From Deuterostichococcus epilithicus (taxonomy: Eukaryota; Chlorophyta; Trebouxiophyceae; Prasiolales; Stichococcaceae): DNA of 64,000 bases. The stretch is taken from assembly GCA_033439295.1 (NCBI GenBank), contig JAVTLE010000010.1, positions 2,542,001-2,606,000 on the forward strand. The letters run 5' to 3'. The translations under genes were made by a program, and so were the position numbers. The notes below the pieces were generated by a model. It searched no databases. It saw only the letters and a list, made by a program, of their open reading frames with translations, and had not been told where the DNA came from. Below are positions 12,982-24,398 of this stretch, piece by piece (position 1 is the first letter of the stretch; each line of letters opens with the position of its first letter).

Positions 12982-14605
12982 ACTCCGGGAGGCAGCAGCG
13001 TCGCATCTCGGCGTACATTACGGCGTGCAAGGCCGCTGCGGCGCGACCTCGCCTGGTGCTGCGAACTGTCTGATTTTGCAGGCGCGGGTCGTACAAGCAT
13101 TATCGCTTCAGTTGGGTTGCATTCAGGTCAGGTTCCTCATGTAGGCGGCGGGTTTCTCAATATGGCTTCCAGCAGCATCTTTCTGTCGTCTCTCTGCACT
13201 CGCAGTGTCCCTTCACTGCTTATTATATTCTTTCCGCCACTGAATGTCACAGTCTCGGTTTGCACTCCGTATGCTTGTTAATGAATTGAACGTGGTGCAA
13301 TGTTGAAACTACCTATTGAAATGCGCAATGGCGAACTTGGAGTTTGTTGTCTCTCTTGCGCAGTCTGGTAATACTTGTCTCTTCACCACGACTGCGGCTT
13401 TCCTAAGTTCAATCTTGCAGCTGTAGTCCTTCGTTTCCCCCCCTGCCGCCGCCGCCGCCACCACCGCCGGTGTTGGTCTTTGGTAGCACTTTGAGCCCCG
13501 TCGTGAGCTGCTGCCATATGACCACTCTGACCCTGGCCGTCACGAAGGTGATGTTGGAATTTGGTCAGCAGCACCACTGCAGTAACGTCGGCGATTGCAG
13601 CTGCCTCCGCGGCTGTTGAGATCGGAACCTCGCGGCATTTCCCGGGGGCCCTGCTTAACCTGCTTGAACTAGACAGTCCGATTCGCCCACTGTGCAAGCA
13701 GTTTCGAAGCTGTTCTCAGCACCGGCAGTATGGAGGCATTAGTCTGCTGCTGGCCTGCTGTGGCAGGGCGCGCCAGATGCGTCGGCAAACGGCCCCTGGA
13801 TCAGGAGGCGGACAGGTGCTTGTGAACACCGTTCATTCTTCCTTCTTCGCGCATTCACTCGGCGTGAAAAGCCTTGGAACTCTTGCAACATGACGCTTTG
13901 CCCGCTCCAAGACAAACAGGCAGCGCCTGTAGAGCACGGCCTCAGGACCGCAGATCCAGCTGTGCTTGCCTCCATCAAGCAGATTCCTTGTTTTCAATTT
14001 GAGCGCACGTCATGTTTCAGACGACGTCAACAGTCAGCAACGCTTGGCATCGGTTCACCCTTCAAGTCAACCGTGCACATTTAATTTGCTACAGCATGTG
14101 GCCTCGCAGAGCTCTTCGCACTGTCCACCACAAGTAGACACAAGCATGCAGAACCAAGCAGCTGGCCGCCAGCTGCTTGCGGGATCTGGGAGCTGGGCCC
14201 TGCAGGGCGGGCTGCACTGAAGCGTATGTCGATGCCGCGCGCTAGACCGTCAGCGACGAGCCACACAAGTGCTCTCGCTACAATTTCTTGGCGTCGCTTC
14301 TTGTACACGACAGCATTCGTTGCGATCCTGCATGTTGCGGGCCAACACCTGCTAAGGCACTGGGGGGGTCCCCCTCCTTGACACTTGCAGCACTTCGAGT
14401 AGAAAAACGCAGCGCACAGCTCGCACAAGACTCGACTTGTCTGTCAAGTTCAATCTTCGCCTGTGAGCCCTTCACCAGAGACACATCCCACAGCCGGTGG
14501 CAAAACCCCCTCTCCGGAGCCGCATCATGCTCAGCAGGGCCACCCTCCCTCCGGCAGCGCGCAGCTACCCACGGCGCTGAGGAGCTGCAGAGACGACTGA
14601 CTGAC
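12982..14605. other. Intergenic region between lipase and KIAA0930-like genes
   Basis: About 1.6 kb between two genes on the same strand. It should contain the lipase 3' UTR and the promoter of the next gene. Short open frames occur on both strands around 13.4-13.9 kb, but they are low-complexity or lack plausible splice sites and I recognise nothing in them. Confidence 0.4.
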
Positions 14606-17600
14606 ATGGCGGACGCCGAGAGCAGAGCACGCTGGGAGCTTGCCCGGCGGGCGGTCTGCCGCGAGGCGCGGCGCGGCCTCGCCACGGCGGGCGGCGACAA
14701 TGGCTCCCCGCGCGCCATCCGCATCGCCTCCTCCGGCGACGCGCCCTGGCGGCCCGTGCGCTGGCGGCGAGCCTTCATGGAGCTGGTGCGAGCACAAGCT
14801 GTGAGGTCAGCCAGCAGGAGGCGCAGCTCCTGCTGCGGCAGGCACACCATGGGCAGCAGCGTCTCAGCCCCGTGGCAACTCGATGTCGCTCCCCACAGCG
14901 GGGTTGCCAGGCCCCGTGATGCAGCGCATGCCGCCAGCACGCCGAGTGCGGATCCTTGATTTTGTGTGTCCACCCGGTGCAGTTCTTCCTGGGGGCGGGC
15001 GGTGCGCCGCAGGGCGCCCAACAGGATGACCTGCTGTTCTTCGTTCAGCTGGACGACGAGGTGAATTTGTTTGGTCTCGTGGACGTCTCCCAGGAGCCTG
15101 ATGCTGCGACCACCAGCCCCACCCCCCCCCACAGGCAGCCTGAAGAGCAGGAGTCGCGCAGCGCACACAAGCTGGTGCATCCGGCGCTGCATTTGCACCG
15201 CCCCCATGCGGGCGGAGGCAACTCGTCGTTTCGTTGGTGCCAATGGCCCGGCGCATCGACTTTGCCCTTGGTGCGCATTGGGACGGTGCTGCAATGCACA
15301 GCCAGCGGCACAGCGCGCCACCATCTGCCTGCATCTGCATCCCACATGTAGGCACGGTACTGCTCGAGAAAGCCGCGTTTGCTTGCCGTGGCCAGGCCGC
15401 GGCGGCCGGCGTGGCGCCGCCGCTGGCGGTGCGGCGTCGGGGCGCGGCGCCGCCTCCAGAGCTGCAGGAGGGCAGCGCCGAGGGCGCCGGCGTCGACTGG
15501 CGCGCCAGCGTGCTGCTGAACCTGGTGCTGCAGACCAGCTACCTGCTCAGCGTCGCCACCTGCCAGTGCGTGCCCTCTCCTTCACCGGCACACCGCTCCC
15601 TGCAGACCTCGGACAGGCCGGGCAGCGTGGACCCTGAGCATTGGAACCCAGCTCCACAATGCTCGGACTCAGCTCGAGTGGTGCTGTAGCATCCAGAAAC
15701 GGCCATGCTCGTGGGCAACGGGTCAGCGGTGCTGATGAGGAGCTGCCGCCTTCATGGGTGCAGACGCGACGCGCTGCCGGAGGTGGGACAGCAGCGCGTC
15801 GCATCGTGCGGCATCCACCAGGTGAGCCCTTTTTTGGCAGGCCATGCCCGAACCTTGGGTTGGGTCCCAGGGGCTGGCTGGGGCTGGTACAGGTAAACCC
15901 TAAAACTGCAGCTGAGCTGCAGCCCCCAGCCGTGCCCGCCTCCCGGCATGCCGGCCCGAAGTGCAGGGTGCGGCTAAAAGGCTGACTCTGCTGCGCTGGC
16001 GCTGCCGTCTGCATGCCGGCTGCCGCCGGCGTCTGCATCTGCTTCGAGTCCGCCCGCGGGCCACAGCAGGCGGATTCTGTGCAGGTGGTGACGCCGGTGT
16101 TTGCGTCGCCGCTGCGGGTGGCAGTCAACCTGGACAGCAGCCGCGCGTCAGACGCCGCACCGGCACCCGCCTACCCGGACATCTGCTTTGCGCTGGACGG
16201 CTTCGACGAGGCGCAGCACACCATGGTACGGCGAAATCTGCAGGGTTCTTAAAGTTGCCGAGATTCTAGGGCTGGCACTCTCAAGCTTGCAGACATCCCA
16301 ACCAGCGGCGGCTGCCGCGGCACTGCGGGCTCGGAAGCCGGCCTTGCCAGAATGGCGCACAATCATTGACAAACTCGGGGCAGGGGTCGCCGGACGAATG
16401 GGGTTTGTCTGTGCCCGGGTGCCGACATCGAGACTTCAGCAGCCCAAGGCTTGACTGCAGGAACGGCCGTGAGTGCTTTGTGCACGTTGCATGCTTTTGC
16501 ATCTGGGCATACCATATCTCTCCGGACGTCCAACCCAGTTGGCTTGACTGCTCGCTTGCACTCTGCCTGCGCTCCTCCCCCAGAATACGCCCAAGTGTGC
16601 AGGTTTATGAGACAAGTCACGAAGGCTGTCGCACGCGCCGCACGACTTCGGCACCCTACACCCCATTATACCTCACGCCCTACCCCGTGCCGAAACTCTC
16701 CCTTCCCCAGGGTCCCTTTTTGCTGCCTGTGCAGGTATTGGAGGACCCGCAGCAGTGCTATGCGGTCGTACTGTCTGCAGTTGACGGCGTCGCCTTCCCG
16801 CCGCCGCCGGGCACTGAGTCAGGGGCAGCTCCCGCCGGCGCAACTGCGTCGCAGCCCGACCCGCCGCCGCAGCAGCAGCCCCTCCACAGCGGCGCCGCTG
16901 CATTGGCTGCGCTAGCAGACTCCCACCCTGCTGCCACAGCAGCAGTGGCGGTCGCCGATCCACTCGGCCAAAGCCAGCCGGAGTGGCGGCAGCCACCGCA
17001 GCCGCCGTCGCAGCTGGACCCGCAGTGGGCACCGGCGTTCGCGGCACGAGAGGCGGCGCGGCAGGCCGAGGACATGAGCGGCGGGCCGTCGGAGGGCGTC
17101 ACCCTGTGGCAGTATGTGTCGGAGGGCGGTCAGGCTGTTGTGCCCGTCGACAGCCGCGCGGCCGCCGCAGACCCGGGTGGGTTTCAGGGAGTCCCTTTCG
17201 ACATGAATGGCGTGGCTTGAGCCGGAGCAAGTGGCATCCGGATTTGCACATGTGATTGCTGATGCATGGCCAGGCAAAGCTGAGTGGCAAAGCCTTAAAT
17301 GCACGCTGCTGTCCATCTGCCAGCGACTTCTGATCGCCCCACACTTGCCAACTGCATCCATGCTGCAGCCTTTGCCTGGGGGGCGCCGACAGGCACTGGC
17401 TGATATACTGGAGAAAGGCATATCGACTGAGCACGGCTCAGCAGGCGGTGTCCTGGCTGCAGCCTCGCACACGGCGCCGGCAGTGTCGCCCGATCAGGCT
17501 CTGGAACGAGCGTTCTCGGATCCGCTCATCTCGCCCAGCCAGCGGCCGCGGCCAGGCTCGCCCGCCTCGCCGCAGGTGCAGCCACTTCTGCACTTAGGCA

Positions 17601-19126
17601 GCCGCTGTCCTCTTGCGTGAGCCCACAGGAACTGGTGCGGTAGGGGCTGCCATCAATTATGTGCGGCTGTGCCAAGACTGACATGAGAATGCTCCCGCAG
17701 GGTGGCCTGCCTCTGGACAGCCGGTTTTGAGGTGCCAGTGCAGGAGGCGACAGTGCTGAACGTTCTGGCTTTGGTTGCCGCAGGCGTCCATAGCGCACCA
17801 GCTGGAGCGGCAGCGCAGCGCAGCGGCAGCTGCGGTGGCGCCAGGCGAACTGCCCGGCGTCACCGTCTTTGCAGGAGCGTGCCCTGGACACATCGATACG
17901 CTGGGCCGACGCTGTGCATGATTGAGTCCAGGCGCCGCAGCCGCGTTTCCACTTGTGCACTAAACGTGCCCATGCTGCCCAATCCTTCCCCATCACCGCC
18001 TGCGCAAAACGACCCTGGCCCCATCCAGGCGCCTGGCCCAGATGCATTACGATGTGCTTGTGTGCAGCAGCGGCACCGCTCGCTGGTGAAGCTGTTGCAC
18101 ACTGCACCCTGCACCCTAAACCCAAAGTCCGTGCTGCAGGCTTCGTGAGCTGCGGGCAGCTGCGAAGCGTGGTGGGGTCGGCGCATGCCCGCGCCGCCGC
18201 CGCATGGGCCGGCCGCTCCGAGGGCGCACCCCACCGCGTGGTCATGCGTGGCCCAGGTGCCGCGCCTGTCCGTCCCAGGAGTCGCACGTGGACTCTGACC
18301 AGAAGACCAGATTGAAATTTCGCTCGTTCTTGTCCTGAATCCAGCAGAGCGCGGTTCACCGCGGCAGTCGTCTTGCCTGTATGCGCCCTGCAGCCTGCGG
18401 GCACGGCTATCGCGCATGGACAGCTCGGGAGCCCAACCCTGCGCCGGACAGTTCTTTATCCGGCATCTTTCGACGCTGGACCAGCGCTTTGGCCATTGGC
18501 AGCCGGAGTCGCCCCGAGAGTGACGGGTATAGATTGCTGCCACGTGCAGGCGGCCAGGGCTTTGCGGACGTCGCGGTGTCGGTGGTGCGGCAGCAGGAAG
18601 CTGACGCGGCTGAGGTCACGGAGGCAGACACAGGCCACCTGACTCTGGGCGGGTCACAGAGTGGCAGCGGCGGCAGGGCTGACAGCGGCGACAAGGCCCG
18701 CAAGGGCCGGCTTTTCACCCGCATTGCCGCTGGCGCCGCTGGCGCGGCCCTCCAGGTCGCCAAAGGTGCGGCTGCGCGATTGTTGAGTTGCCGCAGGGTT
18801 GACCTCGAAGATATGATGGCATGGTGGTGGCCAGTGGCCACCAGAAACATCCTGGAGGTGTTGCCAGACAGCGCTGGGCCGGCTGCTAGCAGCAATGCGC
18901 TGCGAAAGTACGCTGCCAGACATGTCTGAAGGCTGGGGCAGATGAAGGACAACTTCTGACTTGAGTGTGTACTGGATGCGTGCGGATGGCAGGTGTGGCA
19001 AGAGAGGTGCTTGGCGGCGGCGGCGACAGCGAGCAGCGGCCCCTGCGCTGCGGGCTGATGAGCCTCAGCACCCCGATAGACATGCTGTTGCGGGAAGTGC
19101 TGGATGCATGGCTTCTTGATTCCTGA
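14606..19126 (+). CDS. KIAA0930 (C22orf9) family protein of unknown function
   Basis: The predicted protein matches the animal KIAA0930 family along its length, compared from memory. Near 15.0 kb QQDDLLFFVQLDDE parallels the animal RQDDMLFYVRRK. Near 15.5 kb DWRASVLLNLVLQTSY parallels DWEESVCLNLILQ. Near 16.1 kb VFASPLRVAVNL then YPDICFALDGFDEAQ parallels VFASPSKHPM then YPNIFFMIDSFEE. A FQGVPF block lies near 17.2 kb. The last exon encodes LMSLSTPIDMLLREVLDAWL, comparable to the animal VTLPLHRILTDILE ending. The protein is longer than the roughly 400-residue animal member because of Ala/Pro/Gln-rich insertions around 16.8-17.1 kb. No catalytic motif is visible and the molecular function is unknown. 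Start MADAESRARWELARR was chosen at 14606; stop TGA at 19124. Exons between 17.2 and 18.9 kb are the least certain. Confidence 0.75.
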
Positions 19127-19794
19127 GATGCCCCTCCATCGCTGTTTTATACAGACGACAGGTGAAAGTGAGCAATGTGGGGAAATTGATTTCGAGAATG
19201 TCCATGTTTTAGACGAAATGCCCAAAGCGGGAGGGTCCTTGGAGCAGCATGTTTTTGGCTGAAATCAGTGGTTTCGGTATCGATGTATTTGCTTCACCGA
19301 CAATACCACGAAGCGACTCAAAATTGCAAGCGAGTGTTGTCAAATGTCTAGTAAAATCATTTGGCAAGCGACTTGCGGAACAGGTCTACTCCTAACATAC
19401 GGATCCCTACAGTACCTGACCACTGGTGCGACGTATTGAGGGATCCCTACAGTATCTGACCACTGGTGCAACGTATTGAGGACCGGCGGCCAGGCGCTGC
19501 GGTGCAGCGCCTGGCCGACCGCGCCTTCGACAGGTAGGCGCATGCCAGTTGGGACTGAAGCATGGACAATGCTTCGTCCGGGCATGGGTCCCCTCAGCAG
19601 CATGAAAAGTCCGTCCATCACACGCACATCCTCTCGAGGATGCCAGTCCACCAGGCTGGGTGCATGATCACGAAGCGAGTTCGTGTGCCAGGAGCGCTCT
19701 GCGGCTTCCCGACATGCCGCTCAGGCAGCCTCCGTCAGTCTTTCCAACGTCCGTTCTTCCTCGCCTCAGCGCCGTGTTGCTGTGGGCTGCTCCC
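19127..19794. other. Convergent intergenic region
   Basis: These 668 bases separate the tail-to-tail stop codons of the KIAA0930-like gene (+) and the hexose symporter gene (-). They should contain both 3' UTRs. The only structure I see is the 40-base tandem duplication listed separately. Confidence 0.5.
19401..19480. repeat. 40-base tandem duplication (two copies)
   Basis: Two adjacent 40-base units, 19401-19440 and 19441-19480, both begin GGATCCCTACAGTA and end ACGTATTGAG. They differ at two positions (C/T and G/A transitions). They lie in the 3' flank of the hexose symporter gene. Confidence 0.95.
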
Positions 19795-21669
19795 TCACAG
19801 CTTCTCGACCGCAGGGTCCTCCGCCAGCCGCGTCTTGCCCGCACTCTGGCGCGGTAGACCCGACCCCATGCTGGCAGCCTTGAGCACGTCGACGCCACCC
19901 ACCATGCTGGGGCGGCCCTCGATGTCCTGCACGTTGCAGTGTGCGTCAGGGACTCGAGCAGAGCACGTCGTCAGGGTTTACAGTGCGAAGCCCTGCTGCG
20001 ATCATGACCCGCAGGGGACCGCCGGCCATGCTGCACCCGCTTCCCCGAGCCCGGCAGATGCGGCGGCACAGAGTTACTCTGACTGCAGCCTTTTGAGAAG
20101 CCCAACTCCGGGGTGACTTGTCGGAAGTGGAAGCTCGACAGGCTTCTCTGCATGCGACGAGTCTGGACGGCCAGCCAGGGAAGCACACTGACCTTGTGGT
20201 GGGCGACGGCGCCGATGCGCTTCCAGAACCAGTGGGCGGCAAACACCTCGTGGACATCCTCGATGAGCAGGCCCTTCGTCTCGGGGATGAAGAAGAATGT
20301 GAATAGGGTCATGATGACAACCTGGACAGAGCACGGAGGAGGAATTGTCAGTACCCATCCTCAGTATAACGACATCGAGAATGCACGGAGGAAGAATCGC
20401 CAGGCGTCAGACGTCACAATTTGTTTATGCTACGTTTGGTTCTTGTACGGCCAAGCAATTGCAAGACTAGGATCGCGCTGATGGCGACGGCTCACCCAAG
20501 CCGCGAAAAAGATGAAGACCCCATACTCCTGCACAGATGGAAAAGACACAGGTCAAGGGTGCTGTACAGTATTGCAGCCTGTGCTGGACAGAAGGCGGTT
20601 GCCACATCCCATGCAACAAGCCGCGGCACGCGTCAGACCAACACAGGGTGGTCCGGGCAGGTTCGACGCACCATTGTGCAGAGCATCTTGATGAACGTCT
20701 GGCCAATGATGAAGGTGAACAACCTGTCAGCCAGGGGGCGAACGCTTCAGCTCGGGTGTGAGACGGCACCAGCTGGGATGCCCAGCGTCAGCAGCACTCG
20801 GGCGACGCTGCATTGGACTGCAATTTCACCGGACGTTTGGGGGTCCTAACGGGTTGCAGGTCGCGTTTGCCCTGCAGCAGGGCTGGACAGTTGGGTGGTG
20901 GCAAAAGGGCGCACAGGTTGACGCAGACGTTGATGCCCTGGCCGGCGGAGCGCGTCTCGAGCGGGTGGATCTCCGACGGGATGAGCCAGCCGAGCGGGCC
21001 CCAGCTCCAGGCGAAGGAAGCAATGAAGACGCAGATGAGCACGATGACGCCGATGGCCACCGCATTGGGCAGCTTGGTGGCGTCTGCAAAGTAGTGGCCT
21101 GACCAGAAAGAACAAGGAGGACCTCAGGCGCTTGCGATGTGTCAGCACATACATCTGGTGTAAGCCTGAGGCTTCCAGTGCATCTTGTCATTGCATGCAG
21201 CCCGCTCGACGAGCTTTCGTCACGGCCTTCGCACACAGTCACAATGCGCCTGCCCGCCTGCCACCTCAACCTCCGGTGCACTCAGGAAGCATTCAAAAGT
21301 GCATAGTCAGCGCCGTAGGCAGCGCCGCAGGCGAGCGCGCACAGCGCAAGCCCACAGAACCCACCCAGCAGGATGGCGACGATGACCTCGGCAACGAACA
21401 TCTGCACGCCCGCCTCCAAGAGCAACGTGCGGCGGCCGAGCCTGTCGACGCAGAAGACGGCGACGAGCGTGGCCAGCACGTTGACGGCGCCGACGATACA
21501 GGAGGACTCCAGGGCGGTCTTGTCGCCGGAGCCCAGCGACGAGAAGAAGACGGGGCTGTAGAAGATGATGGCGTTGATGCCGGTGAACTGCTGGAAGAAG
21601 GGCATCTGCGCAGGGCAGGCGGCGCGCACGCTCAGGTCTGCTGGACGCGCCTGAGCCAAGCGCAGCGTG

Positions 21670-21711
<42 letters not shown>

Positions 21712-22005
21712 GGTCGAGACAGGGGTGATTGGTCCATGAAACGGGCTGCATGCCCATTCCTTGAGGTTGTACATCTGCGTTTTCAGTCTGGGACGGGGCG
21801 GAATGCGCACCAGGACGGTGATGATGAGCTGGGGACGGTACTGCCGCTTCAGCAGCGTGCGGTAGGGGTTGGCGCCCACCTCAGTCGCCTGCTGTGTTGC
21901 CAGCAGGATGTCCTCGTACTCCACCTGCCGAACAGTTCGAACGACGCTGTCAGGTTTCGCTCTGTGCCCCTGCTGCACGTGTTTGGCGCTCTTACACCTG
22001 CCTTG

Positions 22006-22090
<85 letters not shown>

Positions 22091-24398
22091 AGGCCCACTT
22101 GGCGGCCGCCAGAAAATCTCAAAACTCGCCAAAAGTTTTCGACAACAGATGCGGTTTCCTCAGGTATCATTTGCATCCGAATCCGAACCTGCAGAGCCGC
22201 GCAGGGACTGCACCTGAATGTTCTCTGTGCCACGGATGCGCCGCAGCACGCGACGCGCCTCCTCCAGGTGGCCGCGCTCGATCAGCGAGTTTGGCGTCTC
22301 CGGCAGCAGCAGGCCACCTGTGGGGTAGGGACAAATTGTCCAGTGCCACCATGTCAAAGATAGCCTATAGAGCCGGCAGGCGCGGGACCTGAAACGACGA
22401 TTGCAAGTGGAGACGGCCGAGTGTCAAAGCAAGCAGAGCATGCCAACACACACACCCCAGAAGAGGATGAAGGCGGGGATGAAGGCGATGCCCAGGGACA
22501 GCCGCCAGCCCCACTCGTGATGCTGCGTGCCTGTCCAGTCATGTCACATTGAGGGATCATGCGCTGCAGGATCAGAAGGACGTGCCGCGGCAGGTGCCGC
22601 TGCAGGTGCCGCTTACATGCCCCTCGCCTGGGTCTCCGACAGACCGGGCGATACATGCTCGCCTCACGCAGGTTGGGCGTATATTGAGCCTACACAATGT
22701 GGATCGGTGAGCTGCAACCGCTTACCATAATTGATCAGCTGCGCGACGAGGATGCCGCTGGGAACAAGAGCAAAACATTCAGTGAAACGAACACCAGTAA
22801 TGGCTGATGAATTCGGAGGCACGTCAGCAGGTCACTGTGACGATACAGATCGCGAGTATAGAGTGGCGCCGTTGCAGCGCAGCACGCAGCAACACATCAC
22901 AGCACTCGCAATACTCACATTGTGACCATGAGCTGGAACAGGATGTTGAGGGCGCCGCGCAGCTTGGCGGGAGCCATTTCCGAGTTGTACAGAGTCGTAC
23001 ATTGGATGGCGAATCCGACGCCGATGCCTACAGTTCAAGCATGACGTCCAGTCACTGCATGGGCGGTGTTGACCGACAGGCAAAGCAATCTCAGATGGTG
23101 TCTGTTGCCATACGCAATGCATAGGCGGGATACGTACCGAGGATGACACGGCCGATGTACAGCATCGAAATGTGTTCAGCTGCGACGAGTAGGATCGTTC
23201 CCACCATGTAACACGCGCCCGAGATCACCTGTTGAACGCACACAGTAAAACCCTCATCCTCTCGTGCTTGAGCGCCAACTACAGCTGCCGCCATGGTGGA
23301 ATGCACCACCCTCGACCATGTGTGGGACAGCAACACGTCTGCAGAGGGCCTGGCAGAAAGGGGTGTCAGCGAGGAGCACACCATGGAAACTTTGCGGCCC
23401 TTCTTGGTTGTCACCTGCATCAAGGTTACACGCGAGAGTGCTTTCAGTGTGCTGCTGGTCCAGTTTCCCGCCACAAAAGGTGATTCATGTTTATTGTCTC
23501 ATGAGTTGGCTTGGCCCAGTGGGCGCTAGCAGGGGCTGAGGACCGTGCTCTTGCAGAATGCGGGAAAGGCAGCCGTAGCGCACCCATGCAGCCGGGAAGC
23601 TGGCCACCAGGCCGGCCAGGAACAGGCAAGAGGTGAAGGTCTGCAGCTTCTGGTCGTCAAACTGCACGTGATCGAAGAGGAGACAAATCATAGGTCGACC
23701 ACATCGACACAGGTGTGGCATGGCGAGGTGCAGGCATGAGTTCGTGATGGCACCCACGTGCAGCAAGCCCCTCAATAGACGGCGGCAGCACAATATCTGG
23801 CGCGCACCTTGCAGTAGGGACTCGTGTTATTGTCAGCCTGCTTCTTGAGATAGACATCGTTGTAGAACTTGTGCAGAAATGGGTCCATGTTGGACACGCC
23901 GCCCGACACACCGTTGTCGTAGCCGAACATGAGGCCGCCGCTGGCCTGCACAACCAGCACGTCTGGATCAAATGAGAGTCCGACAAGTAAAGGTTGCCGT
24001 GACAGTCGAAGAGCCTAGACATATGTATGCATACAGGCCATATCATCCATGCGGCCATACAGCATGAATGACAGGCCTTGAGACACAGCTTGCTGTACAG
24101 CTTACCGCCACAAAAGCCGTCATGATCACAAACCTGAATCGCAAAGACTTGACACAGTCAGCATCCTATTGCAGTCAGGGCATCCAGCATCGCTGGCGCC
24201 AAGATGGAGCAGCATCGTGCGCACAGAAGGAAAAGAAATGACAACTGGCTCGGGAGCCATTGTGCGATGTTACACCAGCTTGCAACCTCCCTGCCAAGCT
24301 GTGACGTCCAGACAACTCCCTGCTCACCAGGTCGTCTTGCCCTCATGCAGCTCCGTGCGCATGCCGGGTAGGTCCGCTGCAGGACCGCCGCCGCCCAT
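19795..24398 (-). CDS. HUP-type H+/hexose symporter (MFS sugar transporter)
   Basis: This gene encodes a 12-helix major-facilitator sugar transporter that imports hexose with protons at the plasma membrane. It follows Chlorella HUP1 closely: [18 protein letters not shown] (about 23.9 kb), [18 protein letters not shown] (about 23.6 kb), IGRVILG (about 23.15 kb), [19 protein letters not shown] (about 22.95 kb), [20 protein letters not shown] (about 22.3 kb), [17 protein letters not shown] (about 21.6 kb), [35 protein letters not shown] (about 20.95 kb), and the PETKG motif followed by HWFWKRIG (about 20.25 kb). The start at 24398 gives [20 protein letters not shown], whose length fits HUP1. The tail ends [11 protein letters not shown] at the TGA at 19795-19797. 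Two introns in the central region carry CAG repeats on the sense strand. Sugar specificity cannot be read from the sequence. Confidence 0.92.
21671..21709. repeat. (CTG)13 / sense-strand (CAG)13 in a symporter intron
   Basis: Thirteen perfect CTG copies on the + strand read as (CAG)13 on the coding strand. They lie inside the intron 21606-21810, between the exon ending RPQLIITVL and the exon beginning MPFFQQFTG. The repeat phase is not in frame with the downstream exon. Confidence 0.95.
22009..22089. repeat. (CTG)27 / sense-strand (CAG)27 in a symporter intron
   Basis: Twenty-seven uninterrupted CTG copies on the + strand, (CAG)27 on the coding strand. They lie inside the 289-base intron 21925-22213, between the exon ending RGTENIQ and the exon beginning [12 protein letters not shown]. 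The CAG triplets are in frame with the downstream exon, and no stop codon lies between the tract and that exon. Confidence 0.95.

Noticed and set aside
13383-13893. Overlapping open frames on both strands with Ala-rich and Arg-rich runs
   Set aside because: Low complexity only; no recognisable family and no consistent exon joins.
21307-22233. A 308-codon minus-strand open frame with polyglutamine and polyserine runs
   Set aside because: It runs across two introns of the symporter and its neighbouring exons. The flanking transporter exons, in other frames, show the true structure, so it is not a separate polyQ protein.
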